Below, piece after piece: positions 56,662 to 64,000 of a stretch of 64,000 bases of DNA. The notes below the pieces were generated by a model. That model was not told the origin of the DNA and searched no databases. It was given only the letters and a program-made list of their open reading frames with translations. The stretch covers positions 1,178,001-1,242,000 of the forward strand of contig NZ_CP090366.1 of the NCBI RefSeq assembly GCF_021432085.1, given 5' to 3'. The position numbers were made by a program, and so were the translations under genes. The stretch comes from Stutzerimonas kunmingensis (GTDB lineage: Bacteria > Pseudomonadota > Gammaproteobacteria > Pseudomonadales > Pseudomonadaceae). Numbering within the stretch: position 1 is the stretch's first letter; every line of letters begins with the position of its first letter.

Positions 56662-58155
56662 TCAGACGGATCGCCCCGCACAGGGAGTCGTGGCGTTATC
56701 CCTGCGCGCCGAATAGTCAGGAATATTCACCGACAGCGTATTGGTGCCGACGGCATCCTCGACCAGTTCCTCGGGGTCGAATACATCGACTTCGCTCGGT
56801 TCGCGCGGCAGGAACAGGTTGAGCAGGATGGCGCTGAAGGCGCCGATGGTGATCGGCGAGCCGAAGATGTTCTTCAACACCTCGGGCATCGCGCTCAGCA
56901 CTTCCGGCACGCCGGCGACACCTAGGCCAAGACCCAGGGAAATCGACACGATGAGCATGTTGCGGCGATGCAGGCCGGCTTCGGCGAGGATCTTGATACC
57001 GGCGATGGCCACCGTGCCGAACATGATCAGCGTGGCGCCGCCGAGCACCGGCTTGGGCATCAGCTGCAGCACACCGCCGACGAAGGGGAACAGACCCAGC
57101 AGTACGAGGACCGCGGCGATGTAGTAGCCGACGTAGCGGCTGGCGACGCCGGTGAGCTGGATGACGCCGTTGTTCTGGCTGAAGGTGGTCATCGGCAGGC
57201 TGTTGAACACCGCGGCGACCGCCGAGCTGCAGCCATCGGCGAGGATTCCCGACTTGATCCGCCGCAGATACACCGGCCCGCGCACCGGCTGACGCGAGAT
57301 CATCGAGTTGGCGGTGAGGTCGCCGGCGGTTTCCAGCGGTGTGATGAGGAAGATCACCGCGATCGGGATGAAGGCCATCCAGTCGAATGCGAAACCGAAG
57401 CGGAACGGTTGCGGCACGCTGAGCAGCGGCAGTTCGCCCAGCTCGGCGAAGTCCACCTTGCCCATGGACCAGGCCACCAGATAGCCCGCGGTCAGCGCGA
57501 TGATCACCGCCGACAGCCGCAGGATCGCCCAGGGAAAGCGGTTGAGCACCACGATGATGCCGATCACCAGGCCGGCCAGCGCCAGGTTGGGCAGGGCGCC
57601 GAGGTCATCGGCGCCGTAGCCGCCGGCGATATCGGTCATCGCCACCTTGATCAGCGAAAGGCCCATCAGGCAGATGATGGTGCCGGTGACCACCGGCGTA
57701 ATCACCCGGCGCAGCTTGTTGATGCACTGGCTGAAGGCGATCTCGACGAACGCGGCGCAGAAACTCACGCCGAACAGCGTCGCGAGGATCTCCTCCGGCG
57801 TGCCGCCACGCGCCTTGACGATGAAGCCGGCGCTGAGGATGGCGCTGAGAAAGCCGAAGCTGGTGCCCTGCAGGCATAGCAGTCCGGAGCCGATGGGGCC
57901 GAAGCGCCGGGCCTGGACGAAGGTACCGAGACCGGAGACGAACAGCGCCATGCTGACGAGGTAGGGAACGTATTGATCGAGGCCAAGCGCGCTGCCGACG
58001 ATCAGGGTGGGGGTGATGATACCGACGAAGCTGGCCAGCACGTGCTGCAAGGCGGCGAAGGTCGCGGGTAGCGGGCCGGGGCGATCATCGAGCTGATAGA
58101 TGAGGTCCTGATTCGCTTGCGGAGCGGTGCCGCTCCTGTTTTCGGTTGCGGTCAT
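56662..58155 (-). CDS. Xanthine/uracil permease, XanP-like (NCS2)
   Basis: Inner-membrane nucleobase-proton symporter of about 497 residues with some 14 hydrophobic segments. It has LIYQLDDRPGPLPATFAALQ, GSGLLCLQGTSFGFLSA and the substrate-binding SQNNGVIQLTGVASRYVG, the last nearly identical to E. coli XanP, so xanthine (or urate) is the likely substrate. The family signature QxxxxLGGATLIMFG is present. Three starts are possible (58155, 58188, 58206 as GTG); I chose 58155, but the GTG at 58206 has a good GAGG site. It stands with the Tsx-like gene in one direction. Confidence 0.9.
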   Translation of the reverse strand: MTATENRSGTAPQANQDLIYQLDDRPGPLPATFAALQHVLASFVGIITPTLIVGSALGLDQYVPYLVSMALFVSGLGTFVQARRFGPIGSGLLCLQGTSFGFLSAILSAGFIVKARGGTPEEILATLFGVSFCAAFVEIAFSQCINKLRRVITPVVTGTIICLMGLSLIKVAMTDIAGGYGADDLGALPNLALAGLVIGIIVVLNRFPWAILRLSAVIIALTAGYLVAWSMGKVDFAELGELPLLSVPQPFRFGFAFDWMAFIPIAVIFLITPLETAGDLTANSMISRQPVRGPVYLRRIKSGILADGCSSAVAAVFNSLPMTTFSQNNGVIQLTGVASRYVGYYIAAVLVLLGLFPFVGGVLQLMPKPVLGGATLIMFGTVAIAGIKILAEAGLHRRNMLIVSISLGLGLGVAGVPEVLSAMPEVLKNIFGSPITIGAFSAILLNLFLPREPSEVDVFDPEELVEDAVGTNTLSVNIPDYSARRDNATTPCAGRSV

Positions 58156-58268
58156 TGTTAAGCCTGCCATTTGTTGTTTTACGGTCATGGGCTTGCGAGG
58201 CTTCACGGCACCTCTATCGCTGTCCGTCGAAAGCTGTTCGATCGGTCAGGACGCCTGGACTATAGCAA

Positions 58269-58315
58269 CCTGTAGACAGGCTGATAAACAATAAATCAGA
58301 AAATTGTGCACAATT
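58269..58315. promoter_or_regulatory. Two dyads before the XanP-like gene
   Basis: CCTGTAGACAGG (58269-58280) and a perfect 14-base palindrome AATTGTGCACAATT (58302-58315) lie about 115-160 bases before the permease start. Either may be an operator. The second overlaps an AT-rich promoter-like area. No known regulator is matched with certainty. Confidence 0.45.
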
Positions 58316-58364
58316 GGATCGACGGCAGTTGGTCCAGATCGCGCGAGCGGCTCTGGACCGGGCC

Positions 58365-59915
58365 TCAGCGCGGTGCCTGCAATTCCCGCGAGACATTTTC
58401 CGCAAGGCCCGCGCCGGCCTCGCTCATGGTCAGGTAGGTGCGGTCGGCGCCGGCTTCCTGGATGCGCTGGGCGATATCCTCGTACATCGCGTGGGACACG
58501 ATCAGCCCGCCAAATCCGCTTTCGCGCAGCTTGCGGGTGGAGATGATCTTGGCCTCGGGATCGTTCATCGCCAGGATCACCGCTTCGACCTCGTTCATCT
58601 CCAGGCTCTGCCAGAACATCTGGTCCTCGGCGTCGGCAAAGAGGATATGTCGGCCCTCGGCGGTGTTCTTTTCCACCATGACCGGGTCGGAATCGAGGCT
58701 GACCAGGGCGAAACCCTTCTCCGCCAGGTAGTCGTAGGCGGCGCGCCCGGTACGGCCCATGCCCATGATCAGAATGCGCGCATCGCCCAGGGACACCGGT
58801 TGTTCGTCGGGGTGGCGAATGTTGCGCTCGTAGCGGAGCAGACGCGGCGCCAGGCGTTCGTACAGCGGGTGGGCGAAACGGTTGATCTGCGCCGAAACGA
58901 TGAACGAAAACGCCACGGTGATCGCCAGCGGCATCAGCCACTGCGGCAGCACCACGCTGACGACGATCAGGCCGAATTCGCTGTAGTTGGTCAGGCTGGC
59001 GGCGCTGAGAAAGGCGCTGCGGGCGCGCAGGCGGAAGGCGACGAACAGGCCGAAGAACAGCACCGCCTTGAGCGGCAGCAGCAGCGACATGGCGAAGGCG
59101 AACCAGAGGGCGTTGGCATCCGGCAGCCCACCGATGCCGATCTTCAGGAAGAAGCCGACCAGGAACACTTCCTTGATTGCCCACAGCGAATTCGACAGCT
59201 CGCTGGCGCGCTTGTGTTTGGCGAGCATCGCGCCAAAGGCCAGCGCTCCCAGTTCGGAACTCAGGCCGACGTATTCGAAGCCGAGACCGCCGGCCACCAG
59301 CGCCAGCATCAGGCCCAACAGCACCATCAGTTCTTCGTGGCCACTGTGGTCGAGCAGGCGGAACAGCACGGGGCGCAGCAGCGGCAGCAGGAACACCAGC
59401 AATGCCCAGGCGGAGGGGACCTTGCCCGCGGCGAGGCTCATGACCACCAGAGCGATGAGGTCCTGGATGATCAGCACGCCGATGGCGACGCGGCCGTGAA
59501 AGGCGCGCAGCTCGCGCTTGCTTTCCAGCACCTTGGCCGCCAGCACGGTGCTGGAGAACGACAGCGCGATGGCCAGCAGCATGGCCTCGCGCCAGCTGTT
59601 ATCGAGGATCAGCATGATCGCCGGCATCACCAGCACGCTGGAGATGAAGAAGTGCAGCAGGCTGCCGCCGATGACTTCGCGGCGAACCAGATTGCCGAGC
59701 TTGAGCTTGAGCCCCACGGTGAACAGCAGCAGGAGCACGCCCAGATGCGACAGGTGATCGAGAATGATGCTGTCGTCACGGGTCACGCCCACGTAGTCGC
59801 CCGCCGCGGCCAGCGCGAAGCCGGCACCGAGGTAACCGATCAGCGGCGGCAGGCCGATGAAGCGGGCAAGCAGCCCGAGGGCGAAAGCGAAGGCAATCCA
59901 GCTGGCTTCAATCAC
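58365..59915 (-). CDS. Cation:proton antiporter, KefB/Ybal-like, with TrkA-N domain
   Basis: Inner-membrane transporter of 516 residues. The first 380 residues are a monovalent-cation/proton antiporter (CPA2) with about 12 membrane segments; GLLARFIGLPPLIGYLGAG, LLLFTVGLKLKLGNL and SFSSTVLAAKVLE are typical. The C-terminal part is a TrkA-N (RCK) domain (ILIMGMGRTGRAAYDYL, a nucleotide-binding fold). It would exchange K+ or Na+ for H+, gated by NAD(H) or another ligand. GTG start. It is between two purine genes, without a known link to them. Confidence 0.9.
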   Translation of the reverse strand: MIEASWIAFAFALGLLARFIGLPPLIGYLGAGFALAAAGDYVGVTRDDSIILDHLSHLGVLLLLFTVGLKLKLGNLVRREVIGGSLLHFFISSVLVMPAIMLILDNSWREAMLLAIALSFSSTVLAAKVLESKRELRAFHGRVAIGVLIIQDLIALVVMSLAAGKVPSAWALLVFLLPLLRPVLFRLLDHSGHEELMVLLGLMLALVAGGLGFEYVGLSSELGALAFGAMLAKHKRASELSNSLWAIKEVFLVGFFLKIGIGGLPDANALWFAFAMSLLLPLKAVLFFGLFVAFRLRARSAFLSAASLTNYSEFGLIVVSVVLPQWLMPLAITVAFSFIVSAQINRFAHPLYERLAPRLLRYERNIRHPDEQPVSLGDARILIMGMGRTGRAAYDYLAEKGFALVSLDSDPVMVEKNTAEGRHILFADAEDQMFWQSLEMNEVEAVILAMNDPEAKIISTRKLRESGFGGLIVSHAMYEDIAQRIQEAGADRTYLTMSEAGAGLAENVSRELQAPR

Positions 59916-60158
59916 GGGGCGGCGTCCGGCGTCGAGGGAGGGCGCGGCATTTTAACGGGGCGTCGGCGATTGGGTAGCGTTGGCAGCGATATTCCTTGCG
60001 GGAATCTGCTCGTTCGTCGTCGTGGAAGCGGAGTTGCCGTACCGCAGCGCTAGCTGGCCAATGCCGCCTGGGGCGCGGAGGAGGGGATGGCGGTCAGTGC
60101 GCCAATGGGCACGGTGCGGAAGGGGAAACGCCGCGCGGATGGCGCGCGGCGTCTTTGC

Positions 60159-61391
60159 TCAGTCGATGGACGCGCCCTTGGCGATCCAGTCACCCAGCAG
60201 GTCACGCTCGTCCTGGGTCATCTGGGTAATGTTGCCCAGCGGCATGATCTGGCTAGCCACGGTCTGCGCATGGATCTTCGCCGCCTGCTCGCGTATCTGC
60301 TCGGCGGTATCGAACATCACGCCCGCAGGGGCCGCGCTGAACAGCGGGCTGCTCGGCTGCGCTGAGTGGCAGACGGTGCAACGCTCGTGAATCACCTCGC
60401 TGACCTGGTCGAACTGGCTGGCACTGGCGCCGCTCTGCTGTGCACTCGTGCTGGCCTGCTCCGGCGAGGTCGCCGCCAGGTTTGGTGCTGTCGGCTGACG
60501 ATTCGGCGCGGTGACGTAGGCCAGGCAGATCATGCCCAGTGCCGCGGCCGGTAGCGCCCAGGCAAAGCGATTACTGTTGTGGCGGGTGTTGAAGTAGTGG
60601 CGCGCCAGCACCGAAAGCGCGCCGAGCGCGGCGAGGATCAGCCAGTTGTATTCGCTGCCGTAGGTGCTCGGGAAGTGGTTGCTGATCATGATGAACAGCA
60701 CCGGCAGGGTGAAATAGTTGTTGTGCCGCGAACGCAGCAGGCCCTTGGCCGGCAGCACCGGATCGGGCGTGCGGTTCTGTTCGATGGCGGCGACCAGCGC
60801 ACGCTGGGCCGGCATGATGATGCGGAACACGTTGCCGACCATGATGGTGCCGATCAGCGCGCCGGTATGGATGTAGGCTGCGCGGCCGCTGAATACCTGC
60901 GAATAGCCCCAGCACGCAGCGATCACCAGCACGAACAGCACCAGGCCGAGCAGGGCGGGGGTCTTGCCCAGCGGCGAGTCGCAGAGCAGGTCGTAGACGA
61001 ACCAGCCGACGATCAGCGAGCCGAAGCCGATAGCGATGGCCGCCGCAGGGGACAGTTCGCTGCCCGGTGCGATCAGGTACAGGCTGGGGTTGAGGTAGTA
61101 CACCACCATCAGCAGCGCCACGCCCGACAGCCAGGTGGTGTAGGCCTCCCACTTGAACCAGTGCAGGTTTTCCGGCATCTGCGGCGGCGCCAGCTTGTAT
61201 TTCTCCAGGTGGTAGATACCGCCACCGTGGATGGCCCAGAGATCGCCCGACAGGCCCTCACGCGGGTTGGCGCGGTTGAGGTTGTTCTCCAGCCAGACGA
61301 AATAGAAGGAAGCACCGATCCAGGCGACGCCAACGATCATGTGAATCCAGCGGATACTCAGGTTCAACCATTCGGTCAGATGGGCGTCCAT
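60159..61391 (-). CDS. puuD: Urate hydroxylase PuuD (membrane urate oxidase, cytochrome c)
   Basis: Inner-membrane enzyme of 410 residues, predicted to oxidise urate to 5-hydroxyisourate and pass the electrons to the respiratory chain. The first 300 residues have about eight membrane segments of the PuuD family (LSIRWIHMIVGVAWIGASFYF, LWAIHGGGIYHLEKYK, IHTGALIGTIMVGNVFR). The C-terminal part is a cytochrome c domain with CTVCH at about residue 338 and the distal methionine in SQIMPLGNIT. This replaces soluble urate oxidase. It is the last gene of the puuE-uraD-alc-allA-puuD run. AGAGGTG precedes the ATG. Confidence 0.94.
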   Translation of the reverse strand: MDAHLTEWLNLSIRWIHMIVGVAWIGASFYFVWLENNLNRANPREGLSGDLWAIHGGGIYHLEKYKLAPPQMPENLHWFKWEAYTTWLSGVALLMVVYYLNPSLYLIAPGSELSPAAAIAIGFGSLIVGWFVYDLLCDSPLGKTPALLGLVLFVLVIAACWGYSQVFSGRAAYIHTGALIGTIMVGNVFRIIMPAQRALVAAIEQNRTPDPVLPAKGLLRSRHNNYFTLPVLFIMISNHFPSTYGSEYNWLILAALGALSVLARHYFNTRHNSNRFAWALPAAALGMICLAYVTAPNRQPTAPNLAATSPEQASTSAQQSGASASQFDQVSEVIHERCTVCHSAQPSSPLFSAAPAGVMFDTAEQIREQAAKIHAQTVASQIMPLGNITQMTQDERDLLGDWIAKGASID

Positions 61392-61504
61392 TTGTCATGC
61401 ACCTCTTGCGGCCTGCAGGCGGCCGTATTTCTTCTTATTGGAATCGGCTTGAGCGCGGCGCGAACGCAGGCAAGGCAACGCCGAATGACCCAGCGCAGTA
61501 GCGG

Positions 61505-62017
61505 TCATGTCGATTCCGGTTGGGGGTCGAGGAGGAGTTGCTGATCCTCCGTGAAGAAGTACTCGTCGCAGTTGTTGCCAGAACCGCTGCGATCGACCAC
61601 CAGGAATTCATCCCGCTTTTCGATCGTCAGCACCGGGTGGTGCCAGACGCCGCGGTGGTAATTGACGCCCTGCCTGCCGTTGCTGCGGAAGGCGCGGACG
61701 TGGTCCGGTACAGGCGCATCGCCAAGTGGCGCGACCACGACCAGAAAGGGGTTGCCGAGCAGCGGGATGAAGGCCTGGCTGCCCAGCGGATGACGTTCGA
61801 GCATGCGGATGACCAGCGGCATCTCCAGCGCCTCGGCGGCGAAGATGCTGATGATCGCCTGGTCATCGGGCGCGGCGGTCTTGACCGTGGCCAGCTTGTG
61901 ATAGCGGCGGGTCGAGCCGTTGTTGATCATGAAGTAGTCGCTGCCTTCGGTCTCGATGACGTCGCCGAAGGGGGCGAAGGCTTCCTTGGTCAGTGGCTCG
62001 ATGGTCAGGGTGCGCAT
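61505..62017 (-). CDS. allA: Ureidoglycolate lyase
   Basis: Enzyme of 170 residues that cleaves ureidoglycolate to glyoxylate and urea. The cupin fold is shown by MRTLTIEPLTKEAFAPFGDVIE, the metal/substrate loop LVVVAPLGDAPVPDHVRAFRS region, and the conserved HRGVWHHPVL with its histidines. Its glyoxylate product is the substrate of Gcl at 46022-47803. It lies upstream of puuD in the same direction, with a 113-base gap, and 162 bases after alc with a repeat in between. Confidence 0.95.
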   Translation of the reverse strand: MRTLTIEPLTKEAFAPFGDVIETEGSDYFMINNGSTRRYHKLATVKTAAPDDQAIISIFAAEALEMPLVIRMLERHPLGSQAFIPLLGNPFLVVVAPLGDAPVPDHVRAFRSNGRQGVNYHRGVWHHPVLTIEKRDEFLVVDRSGSGNNCDEYFFTEDQQLLLDPQPEST

Positions 62018-62065
62018 GGTGTGCTCGTTCTTTGTTGAAGGATCGTTATTCGCGTGGGGCTGCTC

Positions 62066-62168
62066 CCCCTCACCCTAACCCTCTCCCCGGAGGGGAGAGG
62101 GAACTGGCGCGGGGAAACGGCGGACCTCGTTCCTCCCTCTCCCCTTGGGGAGAGGCCGGGGTGAGGGG
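62066..62168. repeat. Nested hairpin repeat between alc and allA
   Basis: Outer arms CCCCTCACCC and GGGTGAGGGG enclose two inner hairpins, CTCTCCCC / GGGGAGAG and CCTCTCCCC / GGGGAGAGG. This looks like the C/T-rich intergenic repeat I know from several pseudomonads and xanthomonads. It lies inside the allantoin operon and may change the relative mRNA levels of alc and allA. Confidence 0.75.
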
Positions 62169-62179
62169 AAAGGCGCTTC

Positions 62180-63175
62180 CTACTTCGCCACCTTGCCAAA
62201 CAACCGCAGCCGGCTTACACCGCCATCCGGGAAGATGTTCAGGCGCACGTGGGTGATCGGGCCGAGCTTGGCGATCTGCTCGCTGAACTCGTGTTCGGCG
62301 TGCATCGACAGCTTCTGGCTCGGCAGCAGCTCGCGCCAGAACAGGCTCTGGGTCTCGATCTGGCTGTCGGTGCCGCCTTTGACGTAAGCCGCCTGGATCG
62401 AGCAGCTGTCCGGGTAGTTGCCCTTGAAGTGCAGGGTATCGACGACTATGTGCTCGATTTCGCCTGGATGGCCGAGGGCGACGATGACCCAGTCGTTGCC
62501 GGGCGTGCGGCGGCGGGCGGTTTCCCAGCCGTCGCCCATGTTCTCGCCACGGTTCGGGTTGAGGATGTTGCTCATGCGGCCGAAATGCTCGTCCGAGCAG
62601 GCCAGCGCGCGACCGCCATTCAGCGCCGCCGCCAGGTCGATCTGTTCGTTGTCGCCGACGCTGCTCCAGTCGCGGAACGGAATGCCGTGCACGCGCAGAC
62701 GCGCGACGCCGCCGTCCGGGTAGATGTTGAAGCGCAGGTGGCTGACCGGCTTGTCGACGGCGATCTCGTGGTAGTGGTGGCTGTTGCCCTGGAGCTCGAC
62801 AGCCGGGAGGATTTCCGTCCAGACGGTGTCGTCGCTCGGGTCGCCGTCAGCGACGAAGCAGGCTTCCAGCGAGGCGGACGGCGGGTAGTTGCCGGTGAAG
62901 TGGCTGGTGTCGATATCCACGCCCTTGATCTGACCCGGCACGCCCAGGCGGATCACCGCATGGTCGTAACCTTCGAAGCGCTTGCGGCGCGACTCCCAGC
63001 CGTCCATCCACTTGCCGTTGTCATCGAAAACGCCCTCCTTCCATACGGCCGGTGTTGGCTGGAACAACCGGTTGACGTCGGCGAACCAATCGTCGGTGAC
63101 GGAGATGGCGCGGGTGCCCAGGCGGGCATCGGCCAGGTTGACGTATTTTTCGAAGGGTACGGCGTAAGCTTTCAT
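62180..63175 (-). CDS. alc: Allantoicase
   Basis: Enzyme of 331 residues that hydrolyses allantoate to ureidoglycolate and urea. It is made of two related jelly-roll domains; the repeat is visible in [20 protein letters not shown] (first) and [20 protein letters not shown] (second), and in [17 protein letters not shown] against [17 protein letters not shown]. The start at 63175 has [20 protein letters not shown]; the frame extends far upstream through uraD in another frame and is rejected. It lies 65 bases after uraD. Confidence 0.96.
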   Translation of the reverse strand: MKAYAVPFEKYVNLADARLGTRAISVTDDWFADVNRLFQPTPAVWKEGVFDDNGKWMDGWESRRKRFEGYDHAVIRLGVPGQIKGVDIDTSHFTGNYPPSASLEACFVADGDPSDDTVWTEILPAVELQGNSHHYHEIAVDKPVSHLRFNIYPDGGVARLRVHGIPFRDWSSVGDNEQIDLAAALNGGRALACSDEHFGRMSNILNPNRGENMGDGWETARRRTPGNDWVIVALGHPGEIEHIVVDTLHFKGNYPDSCSIQAAYVKGGTDSQIETQSLFWRELLPSQKLSMHAEHEFSEQIAKLGPITHVRLNIFPDGGVSRLRLFGKVAK

Positions 63176-63240
63176 GGACTCGTCTGCCTTGGATGAGAAG
63201 CGGTTTCTGTCATTACTGCCTTTGTTGCGGTTGGTGCTCG

Positions 63241-63756
63241 TTACATCGCCTGCAGGCGGAACAGGGCGATCTTGTTGATTTCCGCCAGCGCCCGGGCGAA
63301 TTCCTGCTCGGGTTCGTTGTGGATGCGTTCTTCGAATGCGGCGAGGATCTGGTGCCGGTTGCTGCCCTTGACCGCCATGATGAAGGGGAAGCCGAACTTG
63401 GCCTTGTAGGCCTCGTTGAGTTCGGTGAAGCGGGCGAACTCCTCCTGCGTGCATTCGTGGATGCCGGCGCCGGCCTGCTCCGAGGTGCTGGAGGCGGTCA
63501 GCTCGCCACGCACGGCGGCCTTGCCGGCCAGGTCGGGGTGAGCATTGATCAGTGCCAGCTGAGTGTCATGGTCGGCGGCGAGCATCGCCTGGGACAGGCG
63601 GGTGTGCAGCACCTCGATGTCGTCCAGCGTCTCGTCGACGCCCGCCTGGTAGACGGTTTCGGCAACCCAGGGCGAGTGCTCGTAGACGTCGGCAAAGGCG
63701 GCGACGAAGGCGTCGCGATCCAGCGTCGAGGGTTTGATCGTCTTGAACGGGGTCAT
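63241..63756 (-). CDS. uraD: OHCU decarboxylase
   Basis: Enzyme of 171 residues that decarboxylates OHCU to S-allantoin, the step after HIU hydrolase. All-helical UraD fold; the catalytic histidine and glutamate lie in [11 protein letters not shown] and [22 protein letters not shown]. No signal peptide, so it is cytosolic, unlike the HIU hydrolase of this cluster. Its ATG overlaps the last base of the puuE stop (TGATG), showing coupled translation. Confidence 0.95.
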   Translation of the reverse strand: MTPFKTIKPSTLDRDAFVAAFADVYEHSPWVAETVYQAGVDETLDDIEVLHTRLSQAMLAADHDTQLALINAHPDLAGKAAVRGELTASSTSEQAGAGIHECTQEEFARFTELNEAYKAKFGFPFIMAVKGSNRHQILAAFEERIHNEPEQEFARALAEINKIALFRLQAM

Positions 63757-64000
63757 CAATTGCGCTCCGCGATAAAAGGGTGGGTGGCGTGCCAGTGGCG
63801 GGCGATGTCGACACGACGGGCGCACCAGACCTTCTCATGACCCTTCACGTACTCAATGAAGCGTGCCAGCGACGCCAGACGCGCCGGGCGCCCGAGCAGC
63901 CGGCAGTGCATGCCGATGGACAACATCTTCGGCGCGCCTTCGCAGCCTTCGGCGTAGAGCACGTCGAACGCATCCTTCAGGTAGGTGAAGAAGTCATCGC
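63756..64000 (-). CDS. puuE: Allantoinase PuuE, C-terminal part only
   Basis: Last 81 residues of a gene running off the right window edge. The fragment DDFFTYLKDAFDVLYAEG, then SIGMHCRLLGRPARLASLARF and HWHATHPFIAE is typical of the end of PuuE, the cofactor-free polysaccharide-deacetylase-type allantoinase that opens allantoin to allantoate. Position directly before uraD, with one base overlap, supports it. Confidence 0.92.
   Translation of the reverse strand, partial: DDFFTYLKDAFDVLYAEGCEGAPKMLSIGMHCRLLGRPARLASLARFIEYVKGHEKVWCARRVDIARHWHATHPFIAERN

Noticed and set aside
58314-60053. Plus-strand frame of 579 residues opposite the antiporter gene
   Set aside because: Antisense shadow of a clear CPA2 antiporter; rich in Q, H and R, with no family match.

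Overview
The window is a GC-rich, gene-dense stretch of a Pseudomonas-type chromosome. The proteins (groESL, ampG, bifA, sodB, mexVW-like pump, icmP-like imelysin operon, estA, ppyR-fhp) and the gene order suggest the Stutzerimonas/Pseudomonas stutzeri group. From memory, the blocks at 1-32 kb keep much of the order of the P. aeruginosa PA4363-PA4398 region; an alignment would confirm this. I see no rRNA, tRNA, phage, insertion sequence or CRISPR array.

Region 1 (1-13 kb) is housekeeping and stress: a membrane sensor kinase cut by the window edge, a panE-like reductase, a response regulator with a degenerate GGDEF domain, YajQ, an MscS channel, AmpG, an alkyltransferase-like DNA repair protein, a DUF481 outer-membrane protein, a FabG-like SDR, a HugZ-like protein, FxsA, and groES-groEL behind a good sigma-32 promoter candidate. 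Region 2 (13-25 kb) holds an RND efflux pair (MexVW-like), a chemoreceptor, and a four-gene imelysin / di-heme / imelysin / DUF1513 operon with a Fur-box-like site in front. Region 3 (25-36 kb) holds LemA with a GIDE-domain partner, a spermidine-synthase-like protein, the c-di-GMP phosphodiesterase BifA, Fe-superoxide dismutase, an ArgO exporter with its ArgP-type regulator, a coiled-coil membrane protein and the autotransporter esterase EstA. Region 4 (36-41 kb) holds a diguanylate cyclase, nicotinate phosphoribosyltransferase, a tiny KGG-repeat stress protein, PpyR and flavohemoglobin with an ANR/FNR-type box upstream.

Region 5 (41-64 kb) is nearly a full route from purine bases to central metabolism. 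Genes present are a XanP-like permease, a Tsx-like outer-membrane channel, PuuD (urate oxidation), a secreted HIU hydrolase, UraD, PuuE (cut by the window end), allantoicase, AllA, Gcl, Hyi, GlxR, glycerate 2-kinase and pyruvate kinase. Together they would take urate through allantoin, ureidoglycolate, glyoxylate, tartronate semialdehyde and glycerate to pyruvate. The pyruvate kinase gene carries a one-base frameshift. A RutR-like TetR regulator and a LysR regulator sit inside the cluster.

The most interesting arrangement is at 48.8-51.9 kb. A secreted HIU hydrolase and a secreted HbpS/GlcG-like protein are divergent from a two-component system of HprRS/CusRS type, and the shared intergenic region holds a perfect-armed CATTAC-N6-GTAATG site, the known HprR/CusR operator form. 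This suggests a redox-sensing unit wired to urate breakdown, perhaps with the HbpS-like protein as an extracytoplasmic input.
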